The notes under the pieces were generated by a model, which saw nothing but the letters and a program-made list of their open reading frames with translations, searched no databases and was not told the origin of the DNA. This document shows positions 1-12,230 of a stretch of DNA of 64,000 bases, one piece after another (positions within the stretch are counted from its first letter, which is position 1; the number at the start of each line of letters is the position of its first letter). Origin of the DNA: Sorex araneus (lineage: Eukaryota; Chordata; Mammalia; Eulipotyphla; Soricidae); the NCBI RefSeq assembly GCF_027595985.1, contig NC_073305.1, positions 106,637,535 to 106,701,534 on the forward strand, in the 5' to 3' direction. The position numbers and the translations under genes are program-made.

Positions 1-160
1 AAAACTCAATGAAATGAATGCCTCACCAAGAATACTTTACCCGGATAAACTCTCAATTAAACTTGAAGGAACTATACACTATTTCACGGAGAAACAATAG
101 CTCAGGAACTTCATAGACTCAAGACCAAATTTAAAAGAAGGACTCAAAGGGCTACTATAA
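1..160 (+). pseudogene. L1 ORF1 C-terminal end (broken)
   Basis: Frame 2 reads the end of an L1 ORF1 protein (RNA-binding nucleic acid chaperone), including NASPRILYPDKLS and EGTIHYFTEK, and finishes at TAA 158-160. An in-frame TAG at 98-100 replaces a codon after EKQ, so the protein is interrupted. The upstream part of ORF1 lies outside the window. A 43 bp spacer separates it from ORF2, the usual bicistronic L1 layout. The same residues can be read in the antisense L1 at 46.4-46.9 kb. Confidence 0.85.
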
Positions 161-203
161 GACAAGGAAAAAGACCTATAAGAACAACAAACCCTACAGA
201 AAA

Positions 204-1341
204 ATGGCACAAAATCCTATGACAATAATTTCTCTTAATGTTAACCGTCTAAATGCACCAATCAAGAGGCACAGAGTGGCAAAATGGATTCGGAAACTAA
301 ACCCAACTTTCTGCTGCCTACAAGAAACACATCTGAATAGTCAAAACAAACACAGACTCAAAATCAAAGGATGGAAAACAATCCTGCAAGCAAACAGCTC
401 CCTCAAAAAAGCTGGGGTGGCCATACTAGTATCCGACAACATAGATTTCAGGCTGAAAAAGATTAGAAGAGACAGCAAATGTCATTTTATATTCATCAAG
501 GGATATGTACAACAGGAAGAAATCACACTATTAAACGTATACGCAGCTAATGAACGACCAGCTAAATACTTAAAAGAACACCTAACAGAATTTAAGGAAG
601 ACATAACTAGCACCATGATAGTAGTAGGAGACTTCAACACTGCTTTATCACCTCTGGATAGATCGACAAGAACAACACTCAGCAAGGAAACAATGGCTCT
701 GAAGGAAGAAAGGGAAGAGACAGGCCTAATTAATAGACCTATACAGGGCTATACACCCCAAAAAGAAAGAATACACATTCTTTTCCAGTGCACACGGAAC
801 ATTTTCAAAACTAGACCATGTTCTGGGTCACAAATTATACCTTAATAGAATGGGGAAGATAGAAATTGTATCAACTATCTTCTCAGACCATGATGCACTG
901 AAGATGGAAGTTAAACACACACAGACGCGGAGAACCAAATCAAACACTTGGAAATTAAACAACTCACTATTGAACAATGAGTGGATCACGAAAGAAATCA
1001 AGGAAGAAATCAAGAGATACCTCGAAACAAATGAGAATGAAGACACAAGCTACCAGAACCTATAGGACGCAGCTAAAGCTGTGTTAAGGGGAAAATTTAT
1101 AGCTCTGCAAGCATTCCACAGAAAGGAAGAAAGGGCCTATATGGATAGCTTGACTTCGCAGCTCAAGATCTTAGAAGAGGACCAGCAAAAGGAACCCAAA
1201 CCAGATCGAAGGAAAGAAATAGTAAAACTTAGAGCAGAAATTAATGATATGGAAACCAGAAAAACAATCCAAAAGATTAATGAAACAAAGAGCTGGTTCT
1301 TCGAGAAAATAAATAAGATTGATAAACCGCTAGCAAGACTC

Positions 1342-1374
<33 letters not shown>

Positions 1375-4019
1375 AAACCCCAATAAACCGAATCAGAAAT
1401 GAAAAGGGGGACATCACAACAGAAACCAAGGAGATTCAAAAGATCATCAGAGACTACTTTGAAAGTCTGTATGCCACAAAACAAGAGAACCTAAAAGAAA
1501 TGGACGAATTCCTTGATTCCTACAATCTCCCAAGACTGAGCCAAGAAGACTTGAAATACCTGAATATGTTCATAAATATCAAGGAAATCGATACTGTAAT
1601 CAACAGTCTCCCCAAAAACAAAAGCCCAGGTCCAGACAGATTCACTGGCAAATTCTTCCAAACATTTAAAGAAGACTTGTTGCCAGTTCTCCTCAAGCTT
1701 TTCCAGGAAATTGAAAAGACAGGAACCCTCCCGAACAGTTTCTATGAGGCACATATCTCCCTAATACCAATAGCAAACAAAGACACCACTAACAAAGAAA
1801 ACTATAGACCAATATCTCCGATGAACACCGATGAAAAGATCCTCAACAAAATACTAGCAAGTAGGATCCAACAACTCATCAAAAAGATCATACACCATGA
1901 CCAAGTGGGATTCATCCCAGGGACACAAGGATGGTTTAACATTCGAAAATCAATCAACATAATCCATCATATCAACAAAAGTAAAGATAAAAACCATATT
2001 ATCATATCAATAGATGCAGAGAAAGCATTTGACAAGATCCAGCACCCGTTTATGATGAAAACTCTTGACAAAATGGGTATAGAAGGGACTTTCCTCAAGA
2101 TAGTCAAAGCCATCTACCACGAAACTATGGCAAGCATTATCATCAATGGGGAAAAACTGTGGGCCTTTCCTCTAAGATCGGGGACAAGACAAGGATGCCC
2201 ACTCTCACCACTTCCCCTCAATATAGTACTGGATGTACTAGCAATAGCCATTAGGTAAGAAAAAGATATTAAGGGCATTCACACAGGAAAGGAAAAAATC
2301 AAACTCTCACTATTCGCAGACGATATGATACTATATCTAAAGAAGCCTAAAATTTCTACTAAGAAACTCTTAGAAACAATTGACCTATATAGTGAGTTCT
2401 CAGACTACAAAATAAATACCCAAAAAACCATGGCCTTCCTATATGCAAACAATGAGACAGAGGAAAGGGACATGAAAAAAGTAATCCTGTTCACAATCGT
2501 GCCCCCAGAAAATCAAATACCTTGGAATAAGCTTAACTAAAGAAGTAAAGGACCTCTACAAAGAAAACTATAAAACACTACTCCATGAAATAAAAGAGGA
2601 CATGAGGAAATGGAAACATATCCCCTGCTCATGGATAGGGAGAATCAACATTGCCAAATTGGCAATACTCCCCAAAACATTATACAGATTCAACGTGATC
2701 CCTATAAGGATACCCATGACATTCTTCAAAGAAATGGATCAAGCAATCCTAAAATTCATATGGAACAATAAATGCCCACGGATAGCTAAAACGATTCTGG
2801 GGGAAAAGATGATGGGAAGTATCACCCTCCCCAACCTTAAACTTTACTACAAAGTGTGTAGTAAAACAGCATGGTACTGGAACAAAGACAGAGCCTTAGA
2901 CAATGGAACAGAGTGGAATATCCCAACACACAACCCCAAATGTATGATCATCTAATCTTTGATAAGGGGGCAGGAAAAGTGAAGTGGAACAAAGAAAGCC
3001 TCTTCAACAAATGGTGCTGGCATAACTGGACAACCACATGCAAAAGAATGGGCTTAGACCTCGACTTGACACCATGCACAAAAATCAGATCAAAATGGAT
3101 TAAAGACCTCAACATCAGACCACAATCCATAAGGTACATCGAAGATGAGGTCGGCAAAACCCTTCACGATATTGAAGCTAAAGGTATCTTCAAAGATGAC
3201 ACGGAACTAAGCAATCAAGTAAAAACAGAGATAAAAAATGGGACTACATTAAACTAAGTTTCTGCACCGCAAAAGACACAGGGACCAGAATACAAAGGCA
3301 ATCTACAGAGTGGGAATGGATATTCACCCAATATGCATCCGATAAAGGATTGATATCAAGGGTATACAAAGCACTAGTTGAACTCTACAAGAAGAAAACA
3401 TCCAACCCCATCAGAAAATGGGCTGAAGAAATGAACGGAAATTTTTCCAAGAAAGAGATACGAATGGCTAAAAGGTACATGAAAAAATGCTCTGCATCAC
3501 TAATCATCAGGGAGATGCAGATCAAAACAACTATGAGATACCACCTCACACCACAGAGAATGGCACACATCCAAAAGAACAAAAGCAACCGCTGTTGGAA
3601 AGGATGTGGAGAGAAAGGGACCCTTCTACACTGCTGGTGGGAATGCCGACTGGTCCAGCCCCTTTGGAAAACAATATAGACACTTCTCAAAAAATTTGAA
3701 ATTGAGATTCCATTTGATCCAGCAATACCATTTCTGGGAATATATCCTGGAGAAGCAAAATAGCACAGTCGAAATGACATCTGCACTTATATGTTCATTG
3801 TGGCACTGTTTACAATAGCCAGAATCTGGGAAAAATACAAGTGCCCAAGAACAGATGACTGGTTAAAGAAACGTTGGTACATCTATACAATGGAATACTA
3901 TGCAGCTGTTATAAAAAATGAAGTCATGACCTTTGCATATAAGTGGATCAACATGGAGTGAAATGAGCCAGAAAGAGAGGGACAGACATAGAAAGATTGC
4001 ACTCATCCGTGGAATATGA
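204..4019 (+). pseudogene. L1 ORF2 (endonuclease-reverse transcriptase), broken
   Basis: Full span of an L1 ORF2, about 1272 codons, encoding an AP-type endonuclease and a target-primed reverse transcriptase. The start ATG 204 opens MAQNPMTIISLNV. Endonuclease motifs visible: CLQETHL, VGDFNTALSPLDRS, and [10 protein letters not shown] after a frameshift near 845. The RT domain shows [13 protein letters not shown] and the catalytic FADDMILYL (about 2313-2340). The C-terminal cysteine-rich segment ([18 protein letters not shown]) is near 3590-3650. Breaks include shifts near 845, 1380, 2540, 2950, 3257 and 3680, an in-frame stop at 2256-2258 and a small deletion near 3957. The ORF would end at TGA 4017-4019. 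It cannot make protein. Confidence 0.93.
1344..1374 (+). repeat. (GA)n inside L1 ORF2 coding region
   Basis: A run of about 14 GA units lies in the linker between endonuclease and RT. It reads as alternating Arg-Glu and moves ORF2 out of frame just downstream. Shorter CT runs sit at the equivalent place in the antisense L1 copies near 11605 and 45250, so the tract is part of this L1 family and varies in length. Confidence 0.85.
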
Positions 4020-4504
4020 AATGGCAGAGTAGGAAACTAATACCTAAGAATAGTAGTATATAATACCAGGAGGTTGGCTCCATGGCTTGGAAGCTAGCCT
4101 CACATTCTGGGGGAAAGTCATCCCAGATAGAGAAGGGAACACCAAGTAAAATGTGATTGGAAATCCCGAGTGGGGAGGGATATGCACGCTGAAAGTAGAC
4201 TAGAGACTGTACATGATGGCCGTTCAATACCCCTATTGCAAACCACAACACCCAAAAGGAGCGAGAGAGAACAAATTGGAATGCTCTGCCACAGAGGTTG
4301 AGTGGGGTGTTGGGGATGGGACAGGGGGTGGGAGAGATACTGGGTTCATAAGTGGTGGAGAATGGACACTGGTGGAGGGATGGGCTCTCGAACATTGCAT
4401 GAGGGAAAAACAAGCATGAAAATATGTGAATCTGTAACTGTACCCTCACTGCGACTCATTAATTAAAAAATCAATAAATTATTTTAAAAAATAAAAAAAT
4501 AAAG
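4020..4504 (+). mobile_element. L1 3' UTR and A-rich tail
   Basis: Follows ORF2 directly and ends in an A-rich tail at about 4465-4504. It contains landmarks shared with other 3' UTR copies here: a G-rich block (4305-4340), the block GGTGGAGAATGGACACTGG and the end motif GACTCATTAATTAAAAA. The antisense copies at 6850, 32868, 42135 and 55828 carry the reverse complement. Confidence 0.9.
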
Positions 4505-5440
4505 TTTATTAAAAACTACTACAATCAGAAATGACAGAAATGAAGAACATTTCTTCATTTGATATTAAAAAATGTCAGTAGAAGCTCTGAATAACAGAAT
4601 AATAGAAGCTGAGCAAAAGACTGACAAGCTTCAAGATGAGAAGAAGAAAGCACTAGAAACTACAAGGGAAAAGGTGGAAAATAGCCTGAAAAAAATGAAA
4701 GATTACCAGAGAACTATAGGATGAATTCAAGAGGAACAACATAAGAATCACTGGACACCCTAAAGAACACGAAGGTAAATGTGATGAAGAAACATTAGTA
4801 ATAGAAATTATAGAGCTATAGTACAGTGGATAGAGTATTTGCCTTCCATGCAGCCAACAGGGTTCAATACCTCACATCCCTTATGGTCCCCTAAGCCAAC
4901 CAAAAGTGATCCCTGAGTAAAGAGCCAGGAGTAAGCCCTGAGCACTTCCAGGTATGGTCCAAAACCCAACATCTTCATAAAAAATAATAATAAATTGATA
5001 AGAACTTCCCAGAGTTGAGCATTACAGACACTGATATCCAAGAAGCTGAAAGAGTTTCAGTGAAAACAGACCCAAATAAGAAAATTCCAAAACATATTAT
5101 TCTCAAATGACAAAAGTCAAAGACAGAGAAAGAATTTTGAATGCAATAAGACCAAAAAAGGAACTGATATGAAAGAAAAGTCCATCAGATGTATAGTATA
5201 TCTTCAAGTGAGACTCTGTGAGCCAGGATATGGAAAGTTATAGTAGAAAAACTCAATGAAATGAAAACTTCAACAAGAATACTCTATCCAGATAGATAAC
5301 CATTCAGATTAGAATGAACTGAATAGAGCTTCATAGACAGGCAACAGCCTAGGGAATTAATAGCCTTGAAACCAGTTTTGCAGGAAGCAATAAAAGAGCT
5401 TCTTTAAAGAAGAGAAACTTCCCAGCATGTGGTATTGAAT
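4505..5440 (+). mobile_element. Older L1 ORF1 remnant
   Basis: Diverged sense L1 sequence. ORF1-like stretches include a coiled-coil-like Lys/Glu-rich segment (4540-4700) and the block starting CTCAATGAAATGAAAACTTC near 5250, parallel to bases 5-24 of the window. No open frame survives. A SINE interrupts it at 4812-4995. The end near 5440 is approximate. Confidence 0.7.
4812..4995 (+). mobile_element. SOR-type SINE, A-tailed, divergent
   Basis: The tRNA-like head (ATAGTACAGTGGATAGAG, then GGTTCAATACC) is followed by the shared body CCTTATGGTCCCC and AGAGCCAGGAGTAAG, with an A-rich tail. It sits inside the old L1 remnant. Divergence suggests an old copy. Confidence 0.85.
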
Positions 5441-5530
5441 ATGGTACTCACTAATGTTGCATAGTGTTGTCTTCTACTAGATTAAGAAAGGTTAAAAATG
5501 TATAGCAGTTCATCATCACAAATTTAATTT

Positions 5531-5800
5531 TATTGATTTATTTTCTGATTACTGTGTTTACCATTAATTTAAGCTTTATTGAACCAAGACATATGAAATA
5601 AATTTGTTATATGCCTACAGGATAGGCTAGGAGGTGGGAGATAACCTGGGATGGTGATGGAGGCAAGGGGACATGGTAATGGGTTGATGTTGGAATGTTG
5701 TATCTCTGAAACAACTCTCTTATAAACAGCTTCATAAATCACAGTGTCTCAATTCCTGGAAAATAAATAGCATTATTCCCAATATTACAATAAGACAAGC
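5531..5800 (+). mobile_element. Diverged LINE 3' end fragment
   Basis: Contains GGTTGATGTTGGAATGTTGTATC followed by an A-rich end, resembling in reverse complement the stretch at 12325-12365. Probably an old L1-type 3' UTR; boundaries are uncertain. Confidence 0.45.
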
Positions 5801-6455
5801 AGCTTATTAAAATCAAGACTGCACACTCAGAGTGTGGGCAAATTTAGAGCAGCACCTTTCCTACACAAATTTCTCATATATCTATGTAAAGAACAGAGTA
5901 AATTAATAAGGAGTGGAATATTTATGACATTTCAGAGAAGTAGGGCTTTGGGGTGCTAATTTCCCAGAGTATTGGTGACATCCACATTCTATTTCTATTC
6001 AGTCACTTTCTCACGGCATTGTAAGCTGCTTTGGTGCAGGTGGGCATAGTTTTTACTGTGCAAATGTATAACAAATGTATATAATAAAGCTTTACATCAC
6101 CTATTAGTCAGTTAATCCTCCACTTTGAAATTTCTTGGATTCAATTTATTTTCTGCTACAATGAATCTTGAACCTTACAGTTCTCACCTTTTGGGGTGCT
6201 CAGCATCTGTAAGACATAAACTCCTCTGGCTAACACATATTAAGCTTCCCAGAAACTGTATATAGTTATGTAAAAGACATGATCAAAGACAGGAACTGAT
6301 CAAAGATGGAAATTGATGTGATCTTAAATGTTAAAGGAGAGGGCGAACTAGATACTAGTCCTTGAATAATCACAAACAGTTTTGCCTTAAAGAAATAACA
6401 GGAAGTTGCACTGTAAAATTGTCTGCACAAAAGAATATTTTTTCATATAAAGCAA
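5801..6455. other. Unique DNA, no feature seen
   Basis: AT-rich sequence without open frames of note or recognisable repeat landmarks. Confidence 0.5.
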
Positions 6456-6849
6456 AGCTCTTTGATTTCTTTGCCATCTATATCAGATGTATGCCACACT
6501 TTAGCTGAATATTCTATCTTATTACTATACACACTCATCATCAAAGTGCAAATGCCCCTTCTTTTTCACTTCCCCCACCACTTCCTTTATTTTGTTCTTT
6601 TATATATCATATATGCATGTGACCATCCAGCATTTGTCTTTCTCCTTCTGACACATTCTTCTAGAATGACCCCGTTCACCATCCATGTTGTAGAAGATGG
6701 CAGGATTTCATCTATTCTTATAGTCAGATAATATTCCATTAGGCATATATATGCACATATATATATAACAATCTCTTTAATCATTTATCTGTTGTTTCAT
6801 TTATCTGTTGATCCAGTTATCCTTGGAACTTGAATTATTTCCAGATCTT
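6456..6849 (-). mobile_element. Old L1 3' region (left half, host of nested L1)
   Basis: Antisense ancient mammalian L1 3' sequence: TCCATGTTGTAGAAGATGGCAGG, ATAATATTCCATTAGG and TTATCTGTTGATCC are typical landmarks. It runs to CAGATCTT at 6842-6849 and resumes after the younger L1 at 11933, so the two halves were once continuous. Confidence 0.75.
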
Positions 6850-8132
6850 AATCGTTTTTTAAAAAATTTTTATTAGTGAATCACTATGAGGTTTAGTTAA
6901 AGACTTACAAACTTTCTTATTTGTGTTTCAGTCATATAATTGTCGAGTAACCATCCTTCCACAACACCCATTTTCCACTAACAATGGTCCCAGCATCCCT
7001 CCCACCACTCCCACCCCATCCCTTCCACCCCATCCCACCTCTATGGCAAGGCATTGCCATTTGCTTTCTCTCTCGTTTTTGGTGTTGTGGTTTGCAATAG
7101 AGGTATTAAGTGGCCTTCATATTTGGTTTATACTCTACTTTCAGTATGCATCTCCCGTCACGAGCGGGCCATCCTAGCACCCTTTACTTGATGCTTCCTT
7201 CCCTATCTGAGCTGCGTTTTGCTCCAGCTTGTGAGGCCAGTTTCTAAGCTGTGGAGTAATCCTGCTGGTACTTATCTCTACTATTCTTAGATTTTAGTCT
7301 CCCATTCTGTTATTCCACAGATGAGTGTAATCTTTCAATCGCTGTTCCTCTCTTTCTGATTCATTTCACTTAACATGATACTTTCCATGTTAGTACACCT
7401 ATATACAAATTTCATCACTTCAGCTTTTCAAATAGCTGAATAGTATTCCATTGTGTAGATGTACCAAAGTTTCTTTAACCAGTCATCTGTTCTCGGATAC
7501 TCGGTGTATTACAGATTCTGGCTATTTTAAACAGTGCTGCAATGAACATATAAGTTCAGATGTCATTTCTACTATACTTTTTTGCATCTCTGGGATATAT
7601 TCCCAGAATTGATATTGCTGGGTCAAATGGGAGCTCATTTTCTAATTTGTTGAGAAGCGTCCATACTGTTTTCTAAAAGGACTGAGCCAGTTGGCATTCC
7701 TACCAGCAGTGAAGTAGGAATCCTACCACATCTGCACCAACACCGGTTGCTTTTGATCTTTTGGATGTGGGCCAGTCTCTTTGGTGTGAGATGATACCTC
7801 ATTGGTGTTTTGATCTGCATCTCCCTGATGATTAGTGATGAAGAGCATTTTCTCATGTACCTTTTTGCCTTTCGGATTTCTTCTTTGAGAAAGTTTCTGC
7901 TCATTTAATTTTCTGATGGGGTTGGAGGTTTTCTTTTTGTAGAGTTCAACCAGTGCCTTGTAAATCGTTGATATCAACCCCTTATCTGATGGGTATTGGG
8001 TGAATATACTTTCCCAATCTGTAGATTGTGTTTGTATTTTGGTCACTGTGTCTTTGGAGGCTCCTCAGTTTCAGGTAGTCCTATTTGCTTATCTCTGTTT
8101 CCACTTGCTTGGCCAGTAGAGTGTCACCTTTA

Positions 8133-8319
8133 TTTTTTATTTTTTTTATTTTTTTGGTTTTTGAGTCACACCTGGCGATGCACAGGGGTTAATCCTGGCT
8201 CTGCACTCAGGAATTACTCCTGGCATTGCTCAGGGGACCATATGGGATGCTGGGATTTGAACCCGGGTCGGCCGCGTGCAAGGCAAACGCCCTACCCGCT
8301 ATGCTATCACTCCAGCCCC
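8133..8319 (-). mobile_element. SOR-type SINE, A-tailed, in L1
   Basis: Full-length antisense copy: T-rich start, CACACCTGGCGATGC, CCATATGGGATGCTGGG, then the tRNA-like head to CTCCAGCCCC. Flanked by a 16 bp identical TSD, TAGAGTGTCACCTTTA, at 8117-8132 and 8320-8335. The perfect TSD indicates insertion after the host L1 settled. Confidence 0.95.
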
Positions 8320-10326
8320 TAGAGTGTCACCTTTAAAGATACCTTTACCTTCAATGTCATGGAGAGTTTTGCCAACCTTGTCTTCAATGTACCTGATGGA
8401 TTGTGGTCTGATGTTGTGGTCTTTAATTCATTTTGATCTAATTTTTTTTGCATGTAGCTATCCAGTTTTGCCAGCACCATTTGTTAAAAATTTTTTCCTT
8501 GCTCCACTTCACATTTCTTGCTCCCTTATCAAAGATCAGATGATCATATATATGAGGTTGTGGGTAAGGATATTTCACCCTGTTCCATTGGTCTACGGCT
8601 CTGCCTTTGTTCCAGTATCATGCTGTTTTAACTATTACCGCTTTGTAGTAGAATTTGAGGTTTGGGAAGATGATGCCTCACATCTTCTTTTTTCCCCAGA
8701 ATTGCTTTAGCTATTCATGGGAGTTTATTATTCCATATGAATTTCAGAACTGTTTGATCCATTTCTTTGAAGAATTTCATGGGCATTATTATAGGGATCA
8801 CATTAAATCTGTATAATGCTTTGGGGAATATTGCCATTTTAACAGTGTTAATTCTCCCAATCCATGAGCAGGGGATATCTTTCCATTTCTTCATGTCCTC
8901 TTTTATTTTGCAGAGTAGTGTTTTGTAGTTTTCTTTATACAGGTCCTTTACCTTCTTAGTTAAGTAGATTTTCTGAAGTACTTGATTTTCTGAGGCATGA
9001 TTGTCAGTGGGATTGCTTTTTTCATGTCACTTTCTTCTCTCTCATTATTTGCATATAGTAAAGCCATGGACTTTGGGTATTGATTTTATAGTCTGTACTT
9101 TACTTTATAAGTCTATTGTTTCTAGGTGTTTCTTTAGGGTTTTCTAAATATAGAATCATATCATCAACTGCGAATAGTGAAAGTTTGATTTCTTCCTTTC
9201 CTATCTGGATGCCCTTAATATCTTTTTCTTGACTAATCACTATTGCAAGTACTTCCAGTACAGAAGTACTTCCAGAGCAGAAGTAATGAGAGTGGGCATC
9301 CTTATCTTATTCCTGATATTAGAGGGAAGGCTCTTAGTTTTTCCGCATTGAGGATAATGCTTGCCATAGGTTTGTGGTAGATAGCTTTGACTATCTTGAG
9401 GAAAGTGCCTTCAAAACCCATTTTGGTGAGAGTTTTCATTATAAATGAGTGCTGAATCTTGTCAAATGCTTTCTCTGCATCTATTGATATTATTATATTT
9501 TTTTATCTTTTCTTTTGTTGATATGGTGGATTATGTTGATTGATTTCTGAATGTTAAACTATCCTTGCATTCCTGGGATGAATCCTACTTGGTCGTGTGT
9601 AGGATAACATTGGGTTTGTTCTTTTAGCCTTGCCACAGGGAACTTAGTTTACCTTAAAGCAATGGCCTTTCTGTATGGACACAGGAAGACAGTTAATATT
9701 ATGCTTTGTAACTTGGAAGCTGATTTACTCCAATAATATTTACTCTTGGGCATCTACTTTCTCAACTCAGTTGCCCTTCGTTCCTAGCACCCCAAGAGAG
9801 GGTCCCGATGAGGGAAAGAATGACCCAGGGCAAGCTGTGAGCTACCCTGCCATCGAAATGGGCCAGGCCAAAGCGCCACAATACTCAGCTCTAATTTGAG
9901 AGCATGATCATAGACAAATGCTGTCATGATCCAAAAGTAACAACGAGACTAGGACCTTGCTGGGGTTAGGAAGACTAAACTAATCTGAGATCTGTGGGCT
10001 GGAATATATAGTGAATGTCCTCAGGAAGAACAAAACTTTAAGTCTGATATATCTCTTACTGTGCTCATACAGAATGACATTGCTAGAAATATTAGAAGTT
10101 GATTTACTACAATTAATTAAGTGGATTGATTACTAGCTGAGGAAAGAAGAAAGTGACACTCCCTGGATGGGATCCCACCCTTAAGCAGATCTCCTAGTAA
10201 TCCAGAGTAATCTCTTTAGATGAGATTTTGACCTTGAGAAAATTTCCTGTAGGAGTCATATTATCCCTCTTTGTTAATTTGTTAATGTTCAACCCACCTT
10301 TGTGTCACCACCCTATGTGATTGCTA

Positions 10327-10332
10327 TATAAA
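10327..10332 (+). promoter_or_regulatory. TATA box of LTR copy 1
   Basis: TATAAA within GCTATATAAACTAAGAC, conserved at the matching place in LTR copy 4 (61248-61253). Probably the pol II core promoter at the U3/R boundary; activity is unknown. Confidence 0.6.
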
Positions 10333-10339
10333 CTAAGAC

Positions 10340-10510
10340 TGTAAGGGAGGACAGAAGACACAGAAGCAAAAGAGAAGACACAGAAGTGAGAGAGAAGACA
10401 CAGAAACAGGAGAGAAGACACAGAGACAGAGAGAAGTTGGAAGATACCAGAGGAGAGACTACAGAGACAGAGACAGAGATAGAGATAGAGAAACAAATAG
10501 AAGAGAGCAC
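10340..10510 (+). repeat. Purine-rich imperfect repeat in LTR copy 1
   Basis: Repeated AGAAGACACAGAAG-like units and GAGACA runs. The same tract is longer in LTR copy 4 (61270-61510), which accounts for much of the length difference between the two LTRs. Confidence 0.75.
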
Positions 10511-10936
10511 AGTGGCACACACAGAAGCAGACCACAAAGGAGGAGCCATCGCGATCTTGTCCATACACAGCAGCTCCGCACCACCGAACATGAGTGGTGA
10601 GAGAGAGAGAGTGCGCCACCTTGAGAACCCACAAACACAACACACACATATCACACCCTTCTGCGCGCACACATTTGTATTTTTTACAGTCATGGTGTAT
10701 GGTCTTTTTGATGAGTTGTTGGATTCTATTTGTTAATATTTTGTTGAGGATGTTTGCATTCGTGTTCATCAGAAATATTGGCCTGTAGTTTTCTTTTTTC
10801 GTGGTTTCTTTGTTTGCTTTTGGTATTAGGGAAATATGTGCCTCATAGAAACTGTTTGGGAGAGTTTCTGATTTTTCAATTTCCTGGAAAAGCTTGAGAA
10901 GAACTGGCAATAAGTGCTTTTTAAATGTTTGAGAGA

Positions 10937-11317
10937 GAGAAGGGAACAGCAAGTAAAATGTGGTTGTTGGTCATGTGGGGGAAAGATGATGCGGGCCAAA
11001 TATAGACTAGAGACTGAACGCAATGGCCACTCAACACCTTTATTGCAAACCACAACACCTAATCAGAGAGAGAGAACAAAAGGGAATACCCTGCCATAGT
11101 GGCAGTGTGGGGTGGGGGGAGACGGGACTGGGAAGGGGGGGTGGGATGTTGGGTTTACTGGTGGTGGAGAATGGGCACTGGTGAAGGGATGGGTTATCAA
11201 ACTTTGTAAGGGAGAAACATGAGCACAAAAATGTATAAATCTGTAACTGTACCCTCACGTTGACTCACTAATTAAAAATAAACTATAAAAAAATAAAAAA
11301 TAAATAAATAAATAAAT
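10937..11317 (+). mobile_element. 5'-truncated L1 (3' UTR only) nested in antisense L1
   Basis: 381 bp of sense L1 3' UTR ending in an A/AAAT-rich tail. A 14 bp identical TSD, AAATGTTTGAGAGA, lies at 10923-10936 and 11318-11331. The body closely matches the copy at 24489-25167, pointing to one recent subfamily. Confidence 0.95.
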
Positions 11318-11940
11318 AAATGTTTGAGAGACTTTGTTAGTGAATTCATCTGGACCTGGGCTTTTGTTTTGGGGAAGACTTTTGATTACAGTTTCAATTT
11401 CTTTGATATTAATAGGTCTATTCAGGTATTCCAACTCTTCTTGGGTCAACTTTGGGAGATTTTAGGAATCCAGGAATTTATCCATTTCTTTTAGGTTCTC
11501 TTGTATCCTTGCATACAGACTTTCAAAGTAGTTATTGATGATCTTTTGAATTTCTTTGGTTTCTGTTGTGATGTCCCCTTTTCATTTCTTATTCAGTTTA
11601 TTAGGATTCTCTCTCTCTGTGTCTCTTTCTTTGTGAGTCTTGCTAGTGGTTTATCAATCTTGTTTATTTTATTGAATTACAAGATCTTGGGTTCATTGAT
11701 CTTTTGGATTGTTTTTATGGGTTTCCATGTCATGAATTTCAGCTTAAATTTTTATTGTTTCTTTCCTTCTGCCTGGTTTGGGCTCCTTTTTGTTGGTCCT
11801 TTTCTAAGATCTTGAGCTGTGAAGTCAAATTATCTGTGTCAGTCCTTTTTTTCCTTCCTGAAGAATGCTTGCAGAGCTATAAAATTTCCCCTTAACACAG
11901 CTTTAGCTGCATCCCACAGGTTCAGATCTTGGCCATTTTT

Positions 11941-12230
11941 AATAGTGCCACAATAAACATAGCTGTACATATATATTTTTTGAATAAGTACTTTTATGCT
12001 CTTGGGATAGATACCAGGCAGCATAATTGCTGGATCACAAGGTTTCTCTATCTTTGATTTTTTTACAAGCCCCCATATTGTTTTTTATAGAGGTTTGAAC
12101 CAGTTTATGTACCCACCAACAGTGAGTATGAGTTCTTCATTCTATCCTTCTTCACTGCTCTTATTTGCATTTCATTTATATCAATGATTTTAACCACTTT
12201 TGTTGTGCTTGTTGGCCATATGTATATTTC
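11941..12230 (-). mobile_element. Old L1 3' region (right half)
   Basis: Continues the ancient L1 interrupted at 6849: GGCCATTTTTAATAGTGCC, TTGCTGGATCACAAGG and CCCACCAACAGTGAG are landmarks of antisense mammalian L1 ORF2/3' sequence. Confidence 0.75.

Larger units (their letters stand above)
9598..10688 (+). mobile_element. Solo ERV LTR (copy 1), class II-like
   Basis: Bounded by TG (TGTAGGATAAC) and CA (TTTTTTACA). A 6 bp duplication of the L1 target flanks it: GTCGTG 9592-9597 and GTCATG 10689-10694, differing by one CpG-type transition. The length is 1091 bp. A TATAAA lies at 10327-10332, followed by a purine-rich AGAAGACACAG repeat tract. No internal retroviral genes accompany it, so it is a solo LTR left by recombination. 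A 6 bp TSD fits class II (ERVK-like) integration. Related copies are at 17.8, 60.5 and 62 kb. Confidence 0.88.
6850..11932 (-). mobile_element. 5'-truncated L1, antisense, carrying three later insertions
   Basis: The direct repeat CAGATCTT (6842-6849 and 11933-11940) bounds it. From left it reads 3' UTR (to about 7315), then ORF2 backwards: the cysteine-rich end near 7700, the RT domain near 9400-9500 (its codons read [12 protein letters not shown] in homologous copies) and the endonuclease-RT linker to about 11930. It is truncated within ORF2. Removing the insertions at 8133-8319, 9598-10688 and 10937-11317 leaves about 3.4 kb. Many stops and shifts. Confidence 0.88.

Noticed and set aside
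9598..10688. Possible complete provirus between LTR copies 1 and 3 or 4 and 2
   Set aside because: The intervening DNA is L1, SINE and unique sequence; copies 4 and 2 are in opposite orientation. No gag, pol or env reading was seen.
10305..10952. 215-codon minus-strand frame with an L1 RT start
   Set aside because: The first part is antisense L1 ORF2 and the rest is LTR repeat sequence. The join is produced by the LTR insertion, not by a fusion gene.
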